Part shown: positions 1 through 10,147 of the stretch, piece by piece
Layout: each line of letters begins with the position of its first letter
Position numbering within the stretch: position 1 is the first letter of the stretch
Assembly: GCF_001640025.1 (NCBI RefSeq)
Contig: NC_031671.1
Span: forward strand, 124,001-188,000
Length of the DNA: 64,000 nt
Reading direction: 5' to 3'
Source: Sugiyamaella lignohabitans
Taxonomy: Eukaryota > Ascomycota > Dipodascomycetes > Dipodascales > Trichomonascaceae
Notes under the pieces: generated by a model
Told to the model about the DNA's origin: nothing
What the model saw: only the letters and a program-made list of their open reading frames with translations
Databases searched by the model: none
Position numbers and translations under genes: made by a program

Positions 1-780
1 TGATAAACAGTTGGCTTGTAAAGATAAACGGTATGAATCTGGCGTAAAAAAAACGCCTTGTCTATCGAAATAGCCTCGTATAGGTTCTTGTCCGGAACCA
101 GCCAGACCAGGCTCTCTAGCCAGACGAATGACAGTCATTTGTAATGCCGATTTTAAAGCAATTGGAATGGAACCGTCATCATCACTAATTTTAATTTCAT
201 TCAGTTTGGTGACATTCTCGATTGCATTGATATTTCGAATATAGCTTTCTAAGAGACTTTGATAGTATTGCTCATCCACAATCAGATCTTGCTCAATAGC
301 CAATGGGGTTGCTCTATGGCTATTAATTTTCCCTACAACCCATCTGACAAACACACTGTCCACCAAGTTAGAAACACAGTATTCATTGACTTTGACATAT
401 TTGTTCTGTTCAATCTCCTGAATCAATTTCTCCTTGAGTTCTGTCACATGTCCAGACGCAAAAACGATGTTGTCTCCAGGCTTCAGGAACCATGTTTCAG
501 CTTGTTTGGCAGATTGAAGCACAAACTCTTCAATAATATCATAACTCAAATCAAGCTCTGGGTCAGCAGAAAGTAGTCTTATACTTGTTCTCCCGCTACC
601 TTCCAGTTTCCGTGTAATATCAGCGTAAGCCTGGCTCCGAGTGACCACACCATTGTTCGAGGCTGTTACAAAGAGGTCTTCCTTGGCATCTAGCTTTAAT
701 TGGTCAAGTGATTTCAGCACTATTGCCCTAAGATCCTCGTCCGTATATTGGATTTTTTGCTTAGAAGCAAAAAAGTTCAT
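1..780 (-). CDS. UFL1: UFL1-like protein, N-terminal 260 residues (partial, runs off left edge)
   Basis: An uninterrupted frame of 260 codons runs leftward from the ATG at 780 and leaves the window without a stop. An in-frame stop lies just upstream of that ATG. The protein has no low complexity and reads as successive winged-helix-like segments. The order and spacing of conserved positions resemble the N-terminal half of UFL1, the E3 ligase that attaches UFM1 to ER-bound targets such as ribosomal protein uL24. Visible anchors are a T-x-x-Q segment near residue 48, a GR-x-x-I stretch near 63-66, a DL-x-x-x-x-I helix near 77, and an RG...G-x-F-x-x-PD-x-Y block near residues 235-250. The assignment rests on remembered family patterns, so it is a candidate. 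It would be notable because most fungi lack UFMylation. TAN1 lies in tandem upstream on the same strand. Confidence 0.5.
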   Translation of the reverse strand, partial: MNFFASKQKIQYTDEDLRAIVLKSLDQLKLDAKEDLFVTASNNGVVTRSQAYADITRKLEGSGRTSIRLLSADPELDLSYDIIEEFVLQSAKQAETWFLKPGDNIVFASGHVTELKEKLIQEIEQNKYVKVNEYCVSNLVDSVFVRWVVGKINSHRATPLAIEQDLIVDEQYYQSLLESYIRNINAIENVTKLNEIKISDDDGSIPIALKSALQMTVIRLAREPGLAGSGQEPIRGYFDRQGVFFTPDSYRLSLQANCLS

Positions 781-969
781 TTTAACCAGATCCAATTCAC
801 CAATCTTGTGGTTTTCGGTTCTGGAGACCCTGCAGAATTATGAAATTTCACCGCGAGCCGTACCGAAGTTGACAATGCAGGTCTGACACACCTCGATAAT
901 TAAATGACTACAATCAGGTGAGAAACTCCCTGTTTTTTTTTGATTTTAAATTATGACAAATTGTCAGGC

Positions 970-1029
970 GACTCGAGCGCAGCGAGAGAAGTTACGGGTT
1001 CTGGGGCGGAGCCCCAGCCGCCGGAGGCA
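970..1029 (-). repeat. GC hairpin element 1, type A
   Basis: Single type-A copy between UFL1-like and TAN1, with the TGCC end on the right. The head carries a GCGCAGC variant of the loop region and the linker is diverged (GTTACGGGTT). The rest of 781-1137 shows nothing else beyond the TAN1 3' flank. Confidence 0.85.
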
Positions 1030-1137
1030 ATGGCGAATTTCGAAAGTGATTTGGCTGATCTATGCGAATATGTATTAGAATGTATATAACTTAGTGTACA
1101 AGGACTCGGTATTTAACAGTAAGCATTTTATTTTTGC

Positions 1138-2187
1138 TCATTTTTTTTCAACTGTATCAGGTTTCTCGTCTTTCTTTTCCTTTTCAGATTCTTTAGACTC
1201 TTTTTGTGCCAACCCCTCCTTTTCAGCAGTCTGTTTTTTGACCTGAGCCTCGAATATCTGTTCCAAGTTGTATCTTTTCAGGGACTCAAATTCGCCGTCT
1301 ACTACAGCCATTCCTAAAGAGCTCTTGAAACAGTTGACAATGATGAGCCGGTCGTATTGCTTTAAATCGACTTTGTGACCATGGTTATTGCCGACAGTCT
1401 CAGCGACCTTGGGAATAATTGTTTCTCTATTCAAGATATGATGGTTTCGAATTTCGGTACGAATAGCGAACTTCAGTGGTTCCTGATCTTCAGCATGAAA
1501 GCTAGGTTTCAGAACAATTTTGGCTAACCGCTCGAGACCCGCTTCATTTGCAGTATCGGTCTGACTGACTGGGATCAGTCGCTGAGTATACCGTACTTTC
1601 TTAATGCTACTTCTTTGAGCATCGACACAAATAAACTTTACTAATTTGACGGGATCTATTGGCTTTTTCAGTCTGAAAAAGAGCACGCATTCGCATCCAA
1701 TGTCAATATGGGTGAATGGCTGAGAAACTTTGGCATCTTTGATCTCGCCTAATTCTTTTGCAATGGCCGCCTCAATATCATCAACACCTCCGTCCTCGAG
1801 ATCACCATCTTCGTCGTCATCCCCTTTTTCTGTCTTCCATGAATCTCCATATAACAGCTCGATGTACTAACGGTTAGTCTGATTCACTTGCCAGTTTGAA
1901 TACCAGAGCCTAATATCAGATTTCGTACTTACTTCAGATAGCAAATTTGTCATTTCATTCTTACATTGTGATTCGTGGCCTCTAACACATGTTACGTATA
2001 GTCCAAACCAGTTGGATTCTATATTCTGAGGACCAAGGTACTATCTCATTAGTATGTCGATCTTGGGAGCTGACAATTATACAGAAAATTCTACCGAGCC
2101 CTTTCCAAAACTTACTTTGTTCTTTTTGCTTTTCTTGCCCTTTCGGTCATCGCCCGAACCTCCTTTTCTCTTCTTATCCTCTACCAT
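1138..2187 (-). CDS. TAN1: tRNA acetyltransferase TAN1 (THUMP domain), three exons
   Basis: TAN1 acts with Kre33 to form N4-acetylcytidine at position 12 of tRNA-Ser and tRNA-Leu. I read exons 2116-2187, 1933-2040 and 1138-1866 (302 aa, close to the usual length of about 290). Donors are GTAAGT-like. Intron 2 ends with CTAACGGTTAG, a branch point directly before the acceptor. All junctions are in phase 0. The N-terminus is Lys-rich (residues 3-24). A segment with CVRGHESQC near residue 45 matches the start of the family. The THUMP core (HHILNRETII to FKSSLGMAVV) lies near residues 190-235. The C-terminus is a charged Lys/Glu tail. The introns are short (75 and 66 bp) and carry no GC element. 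Confidence 0.9.
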
Positions 2188-2946
2188 ATTCAAGTGCGTT
2201 GAAATTTGAAATTGATGTAGGATTGAGGATGTGAAATTTCAGAATCAACATGGCACGGCTTTACTGATCTCAGTTCTCAAAGGTCAAGAGTCAATTTAAA
2301 AGAACCCTATACTTCTTTTTTTTTTTAAGATAAATTTATGGCCTTGTCTTCTAAGAGTTGAAATTTTGGGTCAGTTATTGCTTTCAAACTTATCTGTGAA
2401 TCGTTGTGCAATCTCATATACAGCAGAAACTGTATTGATCTGTGATAACATGCATACATGCAGGGTCCTAGATACATAGCATGTACTAAATATGCAGGGG
2501 AAACCTATTTACTGGATTTGGAATAGACAGCACAGCATTAATCAAAAGAAACTTTCAAATTGGCATGATTGATTAATTAAAAGAGTCCCAGATGTTCTTA
2601 ATATATCTATTATTCCAGTGTATAGAATAGTTTGAATAGTCTATTGTAACGGCAATTTCACTATGAAAAAACCACACAGCCGACATAATTTGGTCTGCCA
2701 AGAAAGCCAAAATGGATTATCGTCGATTGTAGTTCTGACTTACTCGAACAGAGTCTCTCATATCAAAATACAGATTCTACCGGATAATTTCAATCTCAAA
2801 CTCCTTCTTCTATTACTATATTACTATTTCTATATTTCTACTGGCACGGCGTAAACGGGGAATCAAGATCAGCCTTCACATCCACGGAAATAAAGTACTT
2901 TAACTCCGACAGTAACATATTCACGAGTTGCCAATGGTCCCTTCAA
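2188..2946. other. Intergenic region, divergent promoter of TAN1 and the Zn2Cys6 gene
   Basis: AT-rich, about 760 bp, shared by genes leaving in opposite directions. It contains a T tract near 2317 and a cluster of ATGCATACATGCA-like palindromes near 2450-2490. A 63-codon open frame at 2663-2854 has no family resemblance. No GC element is present. Confidence 0.6.
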
Positions 2947-4770
2947 ATGAAAGCAAAAGCTTGTACCGAGTGTCGACAGAACAAGTTGAGGTGTTTATAT
3001 CCTCCTAGTGGCATCGGCAGCTGTCAAAGATGTTTCAAAAAAGAATTAGCTTGTGTTTTCGACCCGAAATTTCGTCGAGTAAGCAAACGTAAATTAGCTG
3101 AGCGAAAAAGTGCCACAGGCTCGGCAGAGTCAGAAATCAGGTCAAATGGTGTATCCTCTAGTTCATCCACGACTAATTTAAACCCTAGTATACCCTCTTC
3201 AGCTCCACCATTGCACAGTATTGCTATTACTCAAGATGGTCCTACTGGTGAGCCACCGAAGACCAGTCTCGACATTCTGGACATGCCCGAGCAGCTAGAA
3301 GTAACACCTTGCAAATCAGACAAAATAATAGAAGGTTCGATATCCATCACGTCTGAAGACGTTACTCGACTATTTAATATCTTTTTGAAAAATCACTTAT
3401 ACTATATGCCATTGGACATCTGTCTTGACTGTGAAGCTATATATGCGCGGTGTGAACTACTTTTTTGGACCATTTTGGCATTAGCAGGTAGAGACTTTCC
3501 TCTTATTTCTCATATCCAGGAAAAAGTTAAACAGTTATTGAAGGATACATTATTTGAAGCAGTACGGTCTGTGGAGGTAGTTCAGGCACTTTTACTAATA
3601 TCCGGTTGGCCGCTGCCATACAAAACTCAACTTGATGATCGTTCCTTCACCTGTTCCACATTAGCACTTCAGTATTCCATGCGATTAGGCCTTCATAGAC
3701 CAACGTTTGCTCACGAGTTTAGTTCGCGTCCCGAAGTGTTACAATTCGGATCATTCAAAAGAATGACTACTTGGATGGGTTGTTTTCTGGCGGATGGCCG
3801 TGAAGCCATCAGATTGGGGCTTCCTACTTTCCTTGGCGCTGATTATACGCTGCGACAATCCTTTCAAGATGTTCGTATACCCGAAACGTTACGAAACCTG
3901 TGTATTTTGGCAGAACACACAGCGTCAATGAACAAAACGTTGGGATCTGGTGGTGAGAATCTGACCGGATTACTGGAGCCAAGTCCTAGACTAGAATTGG
4001 TCAAACAATACATAGGCAAGCTTGATTCGCTTTTTGCCACGGACCAGTTCCTGAGAACAAGAAATACATATATCGAGGTGGTTTATTTAACAGCTCGATT
4101 ACAAGTATTATCGTATATTCTCACTGAAGATATTCTCAGCTGGTCTGTGGATGCGCTTGAATTTGTTAATATTGCACTCCATGACGCTTCAAGAGTAATC
4201 AGAGTAATCGCACACTTGCCAGGGCTGGAATTTGCTCCTACAATGGTTTTCAGGTATATCATTTATGCTGCTCTAGTATTATTACGTATCTTGAGGACAT
4301 GTGAAGCTGTAGCATTGGATAGGAAGTCGATTTTATCCGACCTCACCAGCGTGTATCAAACTCTTGATAGGCTGCATTCTGGATTACGCAATGACGAGCA
4401 TATTCTCATGACGAAAAATTTCCTTCAAATATATTCGAATCTCAAGGATGTTAAAGTGACCCAGCCTATAAAATCAAGGGGTCCGGCAAATATTGTGTAC
4501 GATGCGGTTCGAATCACTCGAGAAGCACAGGCGAACCATCTCAGACAACAGGAAAAAGGACTGCTGACCAGACAACAGGGTAATCAAACTGAGGAACACA
4601 ATAGACAAGAAAATACTTCATTTCTTGCCAGCCTTTTACAAAATGGCGGTTTTGGCGCCGTTCCTAATGAGAATGGCGAAACTGCCATGCTCCCTGCTGA
4701 TCCAACCATGGTTCCAGAAATTGATGATCAGTGGTTTAATGAAATATTCAACCTAGTATATTACATGTAA
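2947..4770 (+). CDS. Zn(II)2Cys6 transcription factor
   Basis: 607 aa. The N-terminus is a binuclear zinc cluster with Cys at 6, 9, 16, 26, 29 and 36 (C-x2-C-x6-C-x9-C-x2-C-x6-C), followed by a basic linker (RRVSKRK). A Ser/Thr-rich spacer covers about residues 55-115. The middle, about 140-450, is a helical fungal regulatory domain with the LLISGWPLP and ALQYSMRLGLHRP blocks typical of this superfamily. The last residues (DDQWFNEIFNL) are an acidic-aromatic tail that could be an activation segment. The architecture recalls War1-type and related weak-acid or drug-response regulators, but the target pathway cannot be named from sequence. The start is the first ATG, directly before the zinc cluster. 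No intron is needed. Confidence 0.85.
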   Translation: MKAKACTECRQNKLRCLYPPSGIGSCQRCFKKELACVFDPKFRRVSKRKLAERKSATGSAESEIRSNGVSSSSSTTNLNPSIPSSAPPLHSIAITQDGPTGEPPKTSLDILDMPEQLEVTPCKSDKIIEGSISITSEDVTRLFNIFLKNHLYYMPLDICLDCEAIYARCELLFWTILALAGRDFPLISHIQEKVKQLLKDTLFEAVRSVEVVQALLLISGWPLPYKTQLDDRSFTCSTLALQYSMRLGLHRPTFAHEFSSRPEVLQFGSFKRMTTWMGCFLADGREAIRLGLPTFLGADYTLRQSFQDVRIPETLRNLCILAEHTASMNKTLGSGGENLTGLLEPSPRLELVKQYIGKLDSLFATDQFLRTRNTYIEVVYLTARLQVLSYILTEDILSWSVDALEFVNIALHDASRVIRVIAHLPGLEFAPTMVFRYIIYAALVLLRILRTCEAVALDRKSILSDLTSVYQTLDRLHSGLRNDEHILMTKNFLQIYSNLKDVKVTQPIKSRGPANIVYDAVRITREAQANHLRQQEKGLLTRQQGNQTEEHNRQENTSFLASLLQNGGFGAVPNENGETAMLPADPTMVPEIDDQWFNEIFNLVYYM

Positions 4771-5029
4771 CTTACCCTATTTATTATTTATTTATCAATA
4801 GAAACATTAGACGAAAGAGTAGCTCATGACCTATTTTTACGTATGAAAATAATAGTATCCTTTCATGGTCATTCCTTACAGCGCATGTGCATGATCATCT
4901 TTATAAGGTTCAGTTTTTGACTGCATATTTATATGTCCCTGCATGCTTTTCAAGATCTTTCAGAAATGTGTCATTCCGTTCGTTAACTTTCGAGGTCAAT
5001 TGATAATTAATCAATCTGTCAAGTACCAG

Positions 5030-5977
5030 ATGCATTCTCATCACTCTCACTCGAGTGATCACTGTCAGCATGCCTCGTCTCCGTTGGATGATATGATTCA
5101 GAGAGCCATTGACGAGCGACTCTTAGTTCTCTGTTTAACGGAGCACATGCCTAGAATAGACCCGAATCATTTGTATCCAGAAGAAATCAAGAGCAATACA
5201 ACTGTCGAGCAACTTAAATGTGTTTTCGATACATACTACAAGAGGGCAAGGCAGGCGCAAATAGAATATAAAGATCGTATTGATCTGTTAGTAGGATTCG
5301 AATCTGAGACGATATCAGATGAATATCTCGATTATATTGATGAGCTCAGAAAGCAGTATAAATTCGATATGGTTGTAGGATCAGTCCACCATGTCTCTAG
5401 AATTCCAATTGACTACAACGAAGAGACGTGGATAAGAGCACTGGACGCCACAGTCGGTACTTTACACTCGAAGACTGATAACATTTCCGACGAATCTCTA
5501 CAAAAATACTTTGAGGAGTATTTTGACTTACAATATCTCATGCTCAAGAGATTAAAGCCATCAGTAGTGGGCCATTTTGATTTAATCAAACTATGTGCTC
5601 CAAAGGGTGTTGTGCCCGAGTCACTTCAAAGTTGGCCCTCAGTGTGGGAGAAGATCACACGAAATGTTAAACTGGCTGTTTCTCAAGGAGGGTTATTCGA
5701 GGTAAATTCTGCAGCAGTTCGTAAAGGTTGGGACACGCCATATCCAGGACGTGATATTGCAAGTTTAATCCACGAGTTGGGTGGTGAGTTTTGCTTAAGT
5801 GACGACTCGCATCAAGTGGGCCACGTTGCTCAGAATTACAAAGCATGTATCCGATATTTAAAAGAATTAGGAGTGGAAAGAGTATACTACTTGAAGACTA
5901 AAAGACTAGCTGATACGATCTCTATTATTAAAGATAGCGTCTCACTACAAGAGCTCGACGAATGGGCTACTTTGTAA
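5030..5977 (+). CDS. HIS2: Histidinol-phosphatase (PHP family)
   Basis: Catalyses the dephosphorylation of L-histidinol phosphate, the penultimate step of histidine biosynthesis, in the cytosol. The protein opens with a metal-binding H-x-H cluster (MHSHHSHSSD) typical of yeast His2. It continues with LTEHMPR near residue 43, GFESE near 92, GSVHHV near 119, GHFDLIKL near 181, and a C-terminal SDDSH motif near 256, which together form the PHP metal centre. I chose the ATG at 5030 (315 aa) because the family begins at the His cluster. An in-frame ATG at 4943 would add 29 residues without family support. A TATA-like TTTATATG lies near 4926. Confidence 0.93.
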   Translation: MHSHHSHSSDHCQHASSPLDDMIQRAIDERLLVLCLTEHMPRIDPNHLYPEEIKSNTTVEQLKCVFDTYYKRARQAQIEYKDRIDLLVGFESETISDEYLDYIDELRKQYKFDMVVGSVHHVSRIPIDYNEETWIRALDATVGTLHSKTDNISDESLQKYFEEYFDLQYLMLKRLKPSVVGHFDLIKLCAPKGVVPESLQSWPSVWEKITRNVKLAVSQGGLFEVNSAAVRKGWDTPYPGRDIASLIHELGGEFCLSDDSHQVGHVAQNYKACIRYLKELGVERVYYLKTKRLADTISIIKDSVSLQELDEWATL

Positions 5978-6087
5978 CATTTAGTTGATTAGACAGTTAG
6001 ACAATAGATAGAATTCTCATAAGAGCTTAAAGCTTCCAGTGAGAAAGAAAATAGATCATTTTGAAATCCCAATATGTATTTATTGAA

Positions 6088-7074
6088 TTATTGCCTGGCA
6101 GCTTTGTTTATCAATTCGCGAACCTCTCGGTACTCATCAATTTTGTCTTTGTTCTGATCTCCTATAATTTGTAACCGGACTCCTATTGCAGCAAGATCCT
6201 TCAACTTAACTTTACAATTCAAAATGAGGTCACGATTTGGTAGTGGAGACTCATTGCTAGTTAATGCATCAACAGTAGACTTACAAGACGAATGTATTTG
6301 CTGATACTTTTGGCCGCACATGAGAGTTTTTGTGAGGACTCTGCTGATTGCTTTTATTTTGGCTCGCTCAACAGTTTGAATTTTACCAGGCTGTCGCCTG
6401 AACTCATTTTCAGGATGTTCAGGCCCATAAAAGATTCCATACCAGGGACCCCTATCTGGACCATCCACAATAGTTCCATCAGTGAAAACGACAGATGACT
6501 TGTCGGTGAGGGCCAAGAAGAGCTTTGCCAGTTTTAGTGATTTAAATGATTTCATCCGCGAGCCCGGATACATTGCTGATGCCTCCACAGCATTAGCCCA
6601 CAATCGGAAGATTCCTTTAACATGTCCCTTCTGAACAGCATAATAGCGATATTTCATATAGTCGCATGCGGCCTGGAAATTGGTAAAACTTTTCATAGCA
6701 CAATGTGAAAACCGATATGTCGCATCGAGGGCTGTTTGGAGCTCACTAAAGATTCCCTTCTCGCGGCCCCGTTTTACAGCGTATATCTTTATGCGAGAAG
6801 TGGAATAGCCGAATAAATCTCCGCTGTCCTCATAACCCAAGTTGTCATCATCGCTAAAGCTGTCATTATCGCTATAGTCTTCTTCATCTCTCGAGAAGTA
6901 ACCGTCGTCTGTCCCATCATCATCGCTTGAGACAGAGTCGTCTTCACAAACTTGACTGAACAGCCGAAAGCTGTCAAGTCTATCAAGCCATTTTATTCTA
7001 TTATCAATATTGGACCCAGATACATTTCTGAGACCAGCCCAACAGCTGGCATACTTCTGGGATTGACTAGGCAT
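6088..7074 (-). CDS. RNase H1-like protein with two hybrid-binding domains and a degraded catalytic domain
   Basis: 328 aa from the ATG at 7074 (the frame stays open to a GTG at 7089). Residues about 45-85 are a very acidic Asp/Ser tract. Two RNase H1 hybrid-binding domains follow at about 98-140 (YAVKRGREKGIF) and 144-185 (YYAVQKGHVKGIF), the layout of yeast Rnh1. The C-terminal part, about 194-328, aligns with the RNase H fold. The first catalytic Asp is present (FTDGT, about residue 199). The Glu of the usual RAE motif is Lys (RAKI, about 239), the third acid is Ser (IHSSCK, about 263), and the final GNE-x-AD block is not recognisable. It may bind RNA:DNA hybrids or dsRNA without cutting. 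A small unseen exon cannot be excluded. Confidence 0.75.
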   Translation of the reverse strand: MPSQSQKYASCWAGLRNVSGSNIDNRIKWLDRLDSFRLFSQVCEDDSVSSDDDGTDDGYFSRDEEDYSDNDSFSDDDNLGYEDSGDLFGYSTSRIKIYAVKRGREKGIFSELQTALDATYRFSHCAMKSFTNFQAACDYMKYRYYAVQKGHVKGIFRLWANAVEASAMYPGSRMKSFKSLKLAKLFLALTDKSSVVFTDGTIVDGPDRGPWYGIFYGPEHPENEFRRQPGKIQTVERAKIKAISRVLTKTLMCGQKYQQIHSSCKSTVDALTSNESPLPNRDLILNCKVKLKDLAAIGVRLQIIGDQNKDKIDEYREVRELINKAARQ

Positions 7075-8002
7075 TATCCCATCGGACACGATATCGTGGG
7101 AACGGAGCGGGGTTATATATGGTCATTGTGTAGGCTTGCTCGCTCACTGTACAAACTCAAATATCAAGGGAGACAGCAACGAATTGGTTAAGTTACCATT
7201 AGCATGTCTTGATTTTTCGTACATAGAGTTCATAGACTTAGAGTTGGGTGACCTAGTATTGCCGCTAGAGTTGAGTCTCGATTAGCGAGTTTGGTAGACA
7301 GGTAGGGTCTTGTCAGGGAACAAACCAGACCACGCAGATGATCAGTAAAAGTGACGAGGATTATAAGGTTCATTCAACATAATAATTGGAACATTTAATA
7401 TTTGTAAAATTCCGTCGAAAAGCTAACTACACCTCAAATACGGTTAAAACAGAATTCGGAAACCTACAGAGCTTTCAAAGGTTGTCAGAACATACGAAGA
7501 GTCGGTGAGAAGGATAATACTAAAAAATTCTCAGTTTGAAACATTCAGGGGTCATCCGAAGCTAAGAAGGAACATGGCTGTGTATATTAAAGTTAGTGTT
7601 GAAACAGGTGGAATTTAGGCTCACTACTCAGGACCATGTATGAACCAGAAAATGGCATCATGCTGATGGCGTTTGACTGTTTAGAGTTGTACAGGTAGTC
7701 CCTTGGAAACGAAGTCTAAGATGACGTGGGGCTTTTTTTTTAGTTCTGAAAGAGCAGCGGTTGTGTGTCTACTGATGCTACCGAGCCGTCCAATACTTCC
7801 TTCGTGACAAAACTGAGCTTTAAACATTAGTAAACATACGAGGAACCTGACTTCTACAGATAACAGCGCTTTTGAGATACTAGTAGATCGACTCGAGCGC
7901 AGCGAGGGGAGCCACGGGATCTGGGGCAGAGCCCCAGCCGCCGGAGGCAGAGTCCATCTGTAAAAGCAAATCATTATATTACTAGGTAGAAAGTAGATTA
8001 GT
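7075..8002. other. Intergenic region between the RNase H1-like gene and prolyl-tRNA synthetase
   Basis: About 930 bp holding the upstream region of the RNase H1-like gene and the 3' flank of ProRS. Apart from GC element 2 I see no gene or clear motif. Open frames crossing 7681-8217 are created by the element and the ProRS antisense. Confidence 0.6.
7890..7949 (-). repeat. GC hairpin element 2, type A
   Basis: Single copy, about 50 bp past the ProRS stop, with the TGCC end facing ProRS. Confidence 0.88.
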
Positions 8003-10147
8003 CTAGTAAGAACGGCCAAAGAGGGTGTGTGCCTTGGCAAGACGGTCACAGTTGACACACTTGGTGCCCTCCTTGAGTTCGGGTTGTTCGAAAGGAATAC
8101 ACAAAGACTTGGCACCCATGGAAGGAGCCTTTTCATCGACCTCTTCGTCGTCGTCGCGACGAGCAGTGGTCTCCTTGATGCTGTCCTCACACTCTTCCTC
8201 TCCACAGAAGGGAGCAAGGAGAATGTTCTTCTTGTTGAGGAGAGGAGTCATCTCAGCAACAGTGGTAACAGGGACGATGTGTTCGTCGAATTGCTTCTTA
8301 GCCTTGGTGTAAAGATCGGCTTGAATGGTCTCAAGAAGCTTAGGAATCTCGTCGGCAAGAGAAGCAATGGGGATGACGGTCTTGACACCATTGTCACGAC
8401 GAACGGCAACAACCTGGTTCTTCTTAAGATCAGCAGGACCAAACTCGACACGAAGAGGAACACCCTTAAGCTCAGCATCGGCAAACTTCCAACCAGGAGA
8501 GTAGTTATCACGGTAGTCACCAAACACACGAACACCAGCATCGCCAATAGTCTTCTCAACATTCTTAGCACCATTGATAATAGCGTCACGCTCGTCACTG
8601 GTGGTCTTGGCAGTGATTCCGACAGGAATAACGGCAACTTGGTTGCTAGCAACACGAGGAGGAAGAACAAGACCCTTGTTGTCAGAGTGGATCATGACCA
8701 TGACACCAATGACACGAGTTGAAAGACCCCACGAGTTTTGCCAGACATTGATCTTGGGCTTATCAGAGCCCTCGGGATCTTCAACGACAATGTTGAACAT
8801 CTTGGAGAAGTTCTGGCCAAGAGCGTGCGAAGTGGCTCCTTGAATACCTCTACCGGTAGTGGGAATATAACCCTCACAAGTAGTAGTGTAAAGACCACCG
8901 GCGAATTTCTCCTTATCAGTCTTGGTACCCTTGATAACAGGAACAGCAAGAAGCTCTTCATAAACACCAGCATACCACTCAAGAATTTGCAACACCTCCT
9001 CAGCAGCAGCTTCCTTAGTGAGATGGGCAGTATGGCCCTCTTGCCATAAGAACTCACGAGTTCTCAAGAATGGTTGAGGATGTTTGAACTCCCAACGAAC
9101 AACCGAGTTCCATTGGTTAAGACGCAAAGGCAAATCACGGTACGAACGAATCCACTTGGCGTAGTAAGGATACATGACAGTCTCGGAAGTAGGACGAATA
9201 GCCAAAGGCTCCTCAAGATCAGACTGACCAGCCTTGGTGACCCAAGCGACTTCAGGAGCAAAACCTTCAATATGATCCTTCTCCTTCTCCAAAACACGAG
9301 AGGAAACAAACATGGGGAAGTAAGCGTTTTGAACACCAATCGACTTGATACGGGTATCAAGATAATTCTGGACCTTTTCCCAAATAGAATAAGAACCAGG
9401 TCTCATAATGTAACAACCAGAAACATCATAGTAGTCCAGCAATTCAGCCTTGGTGACAATTTGTTGGTACCAACCGGGGAAATCAAGTTCCTTATCAGAA
9501 GTGATACCGATAAGAGCGGCACCATCAATCTTACCCTCATTAGCAGAAGCCTTAGCAACGGCACCAGCAGAACCAGATTTTGCCGACTTGTCAGCACCAG
9601 AGCCAGCAGTAGGAGTAGCAGAAGCAGCAGCAGCGGCAGCTTCTTTAGCGAAATCAACTACAGTGACATCAGCAGCAATAGACTCGTAGGCCTCGATGAG
9701 CTTATCACCAGTAATGAAAGCGGTCTTGGCATTGGAATCGGTGTGAATGGCCAATAAAGTAGATTTCTCAGCAGCCTTGGAGTCGATAAGAATCTTCAAT
9801 TTGCTAGCATTTTCCTTTGTGATAGAAATAGGACTGACATTTTGAGGCTCGGTGCCGAAGAACTCATTAATGAGGTCCTTATTAGCGAGACGAGGTTCCT
9901 TAACACCAGCAGCTTTAGCCACGATATTCGAAGCAGTCTGAGTCGAATTGAGAGCCACAACAACGACAGGAACTGGAGTAGCAGTCTTAGCGGTCTTGGG
10001 TTTAAAAACAAGAACCTTGGTCAGTTCGTAGGGACCAGCGAACTTGGCCACGTCGGACTTGGCGAGAATCGAGGCCCATTCCTCGTTATTAGCAGGAGCC
10101 TCGTGGGTCAAAGAAAGGCCCTCAAGGTCTTTAATTAAAGAAGACAT
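8003..10147 (-). CDS. Cytosolic prolyl-tRNA synthetase (class II, eukaryotic/archaeal type)
   Basis: Charges tRNA-Pro with proline. 714 aa from the ATG at 10147 (MSSLIKDLEGLS); a non-ATG extension to 10168 is unlikely to be used. The N-terminal third, about 1-170, is a YbaK/ProX-like editing domain that precedes the core in fungal enzymes. An Ala/Ser-rich linker follows at about 170-205. The class II core, about 215-500, shows RPTSETVMYPYYAKW, VVRWEFKHPQPFLRTREFLWQEGHT (motif 2) and the family's GRGIQGATSHALGQNF. The anticodon-binding domain is at about 500-630. The C-terminal region with CGEEECED and CVNCDRLAKAHTLF is the zinc-binding extension of eukaryotic ProRS. It is divergent from DED81 across about 520 bp. 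It corresponds to yeast YHR020W. Confidence 0.95.
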   Translation of the reverse strand: MSSLIKDLEGLSLTHEAPANNEEWASILAKSDVAKFAGPYELTKVLVFKPKTAKTATPVPVVVVALNSTQTASNIVAKAAGVKEPRLANKDLINEFFGTEPQNVSPISITKENASKLKILIDSKAAEKSTLLAIHTDSNAKTAFITGDKLIEAYESIAADVTVVDFAKEAAAAAASATPTAGSGADKSAKSGSAGAVAKASANEGKIDGAALIGITSDKELDFPGWYQQIVTKAELLDYYDVSGCYIMRPGSYSIWEKVQNYLDTRIKSIGVQNAYFPMFVSSRVLEKEKDHIEGFAPEVAWVTKAGQSDLEEPLAIRPTSETVMYPYYAKWIRSYRDLPLRLNQWNSVVRWEFKHPQPFLRTREFLWQEGHTAHLTKEAAAEEVLQILEWYAGVYEELLAVPVIKGTKTDKEKFAGGLYTTTCEGYIPTTGRGIQGATSHALGQNFSKMFNIVVEDPEGSDKPKINVWQNSWGLSTRVIGVMVMIHSDNKGLVLPPRVASNQVAVIPVGITAKTTSDERDAIINGAKNVEKTIGDAGVRVFGDYRDNYSPGWKFADAELKGVPLRVEFGPADLKKNQVVAVRRDNGVKTVIPIASLADEIPKLLETIQADLYTKAKKQFDEHIVPVTTVAEMTPLLNKKNILLAPFCGEEECEDSIKETTARRDDDEEVDEKAPSMGAKSLCIPFEQPELKEGTKCVNCDRLAKAHTLFGRSY

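Noticed and set aside
2663..2854. 63-codon frame upstream of the Zn2Cys6 gene
   Set aside because: No similarity, Leu/Tyr-rich from T-rich DNA, inside a promoter region.
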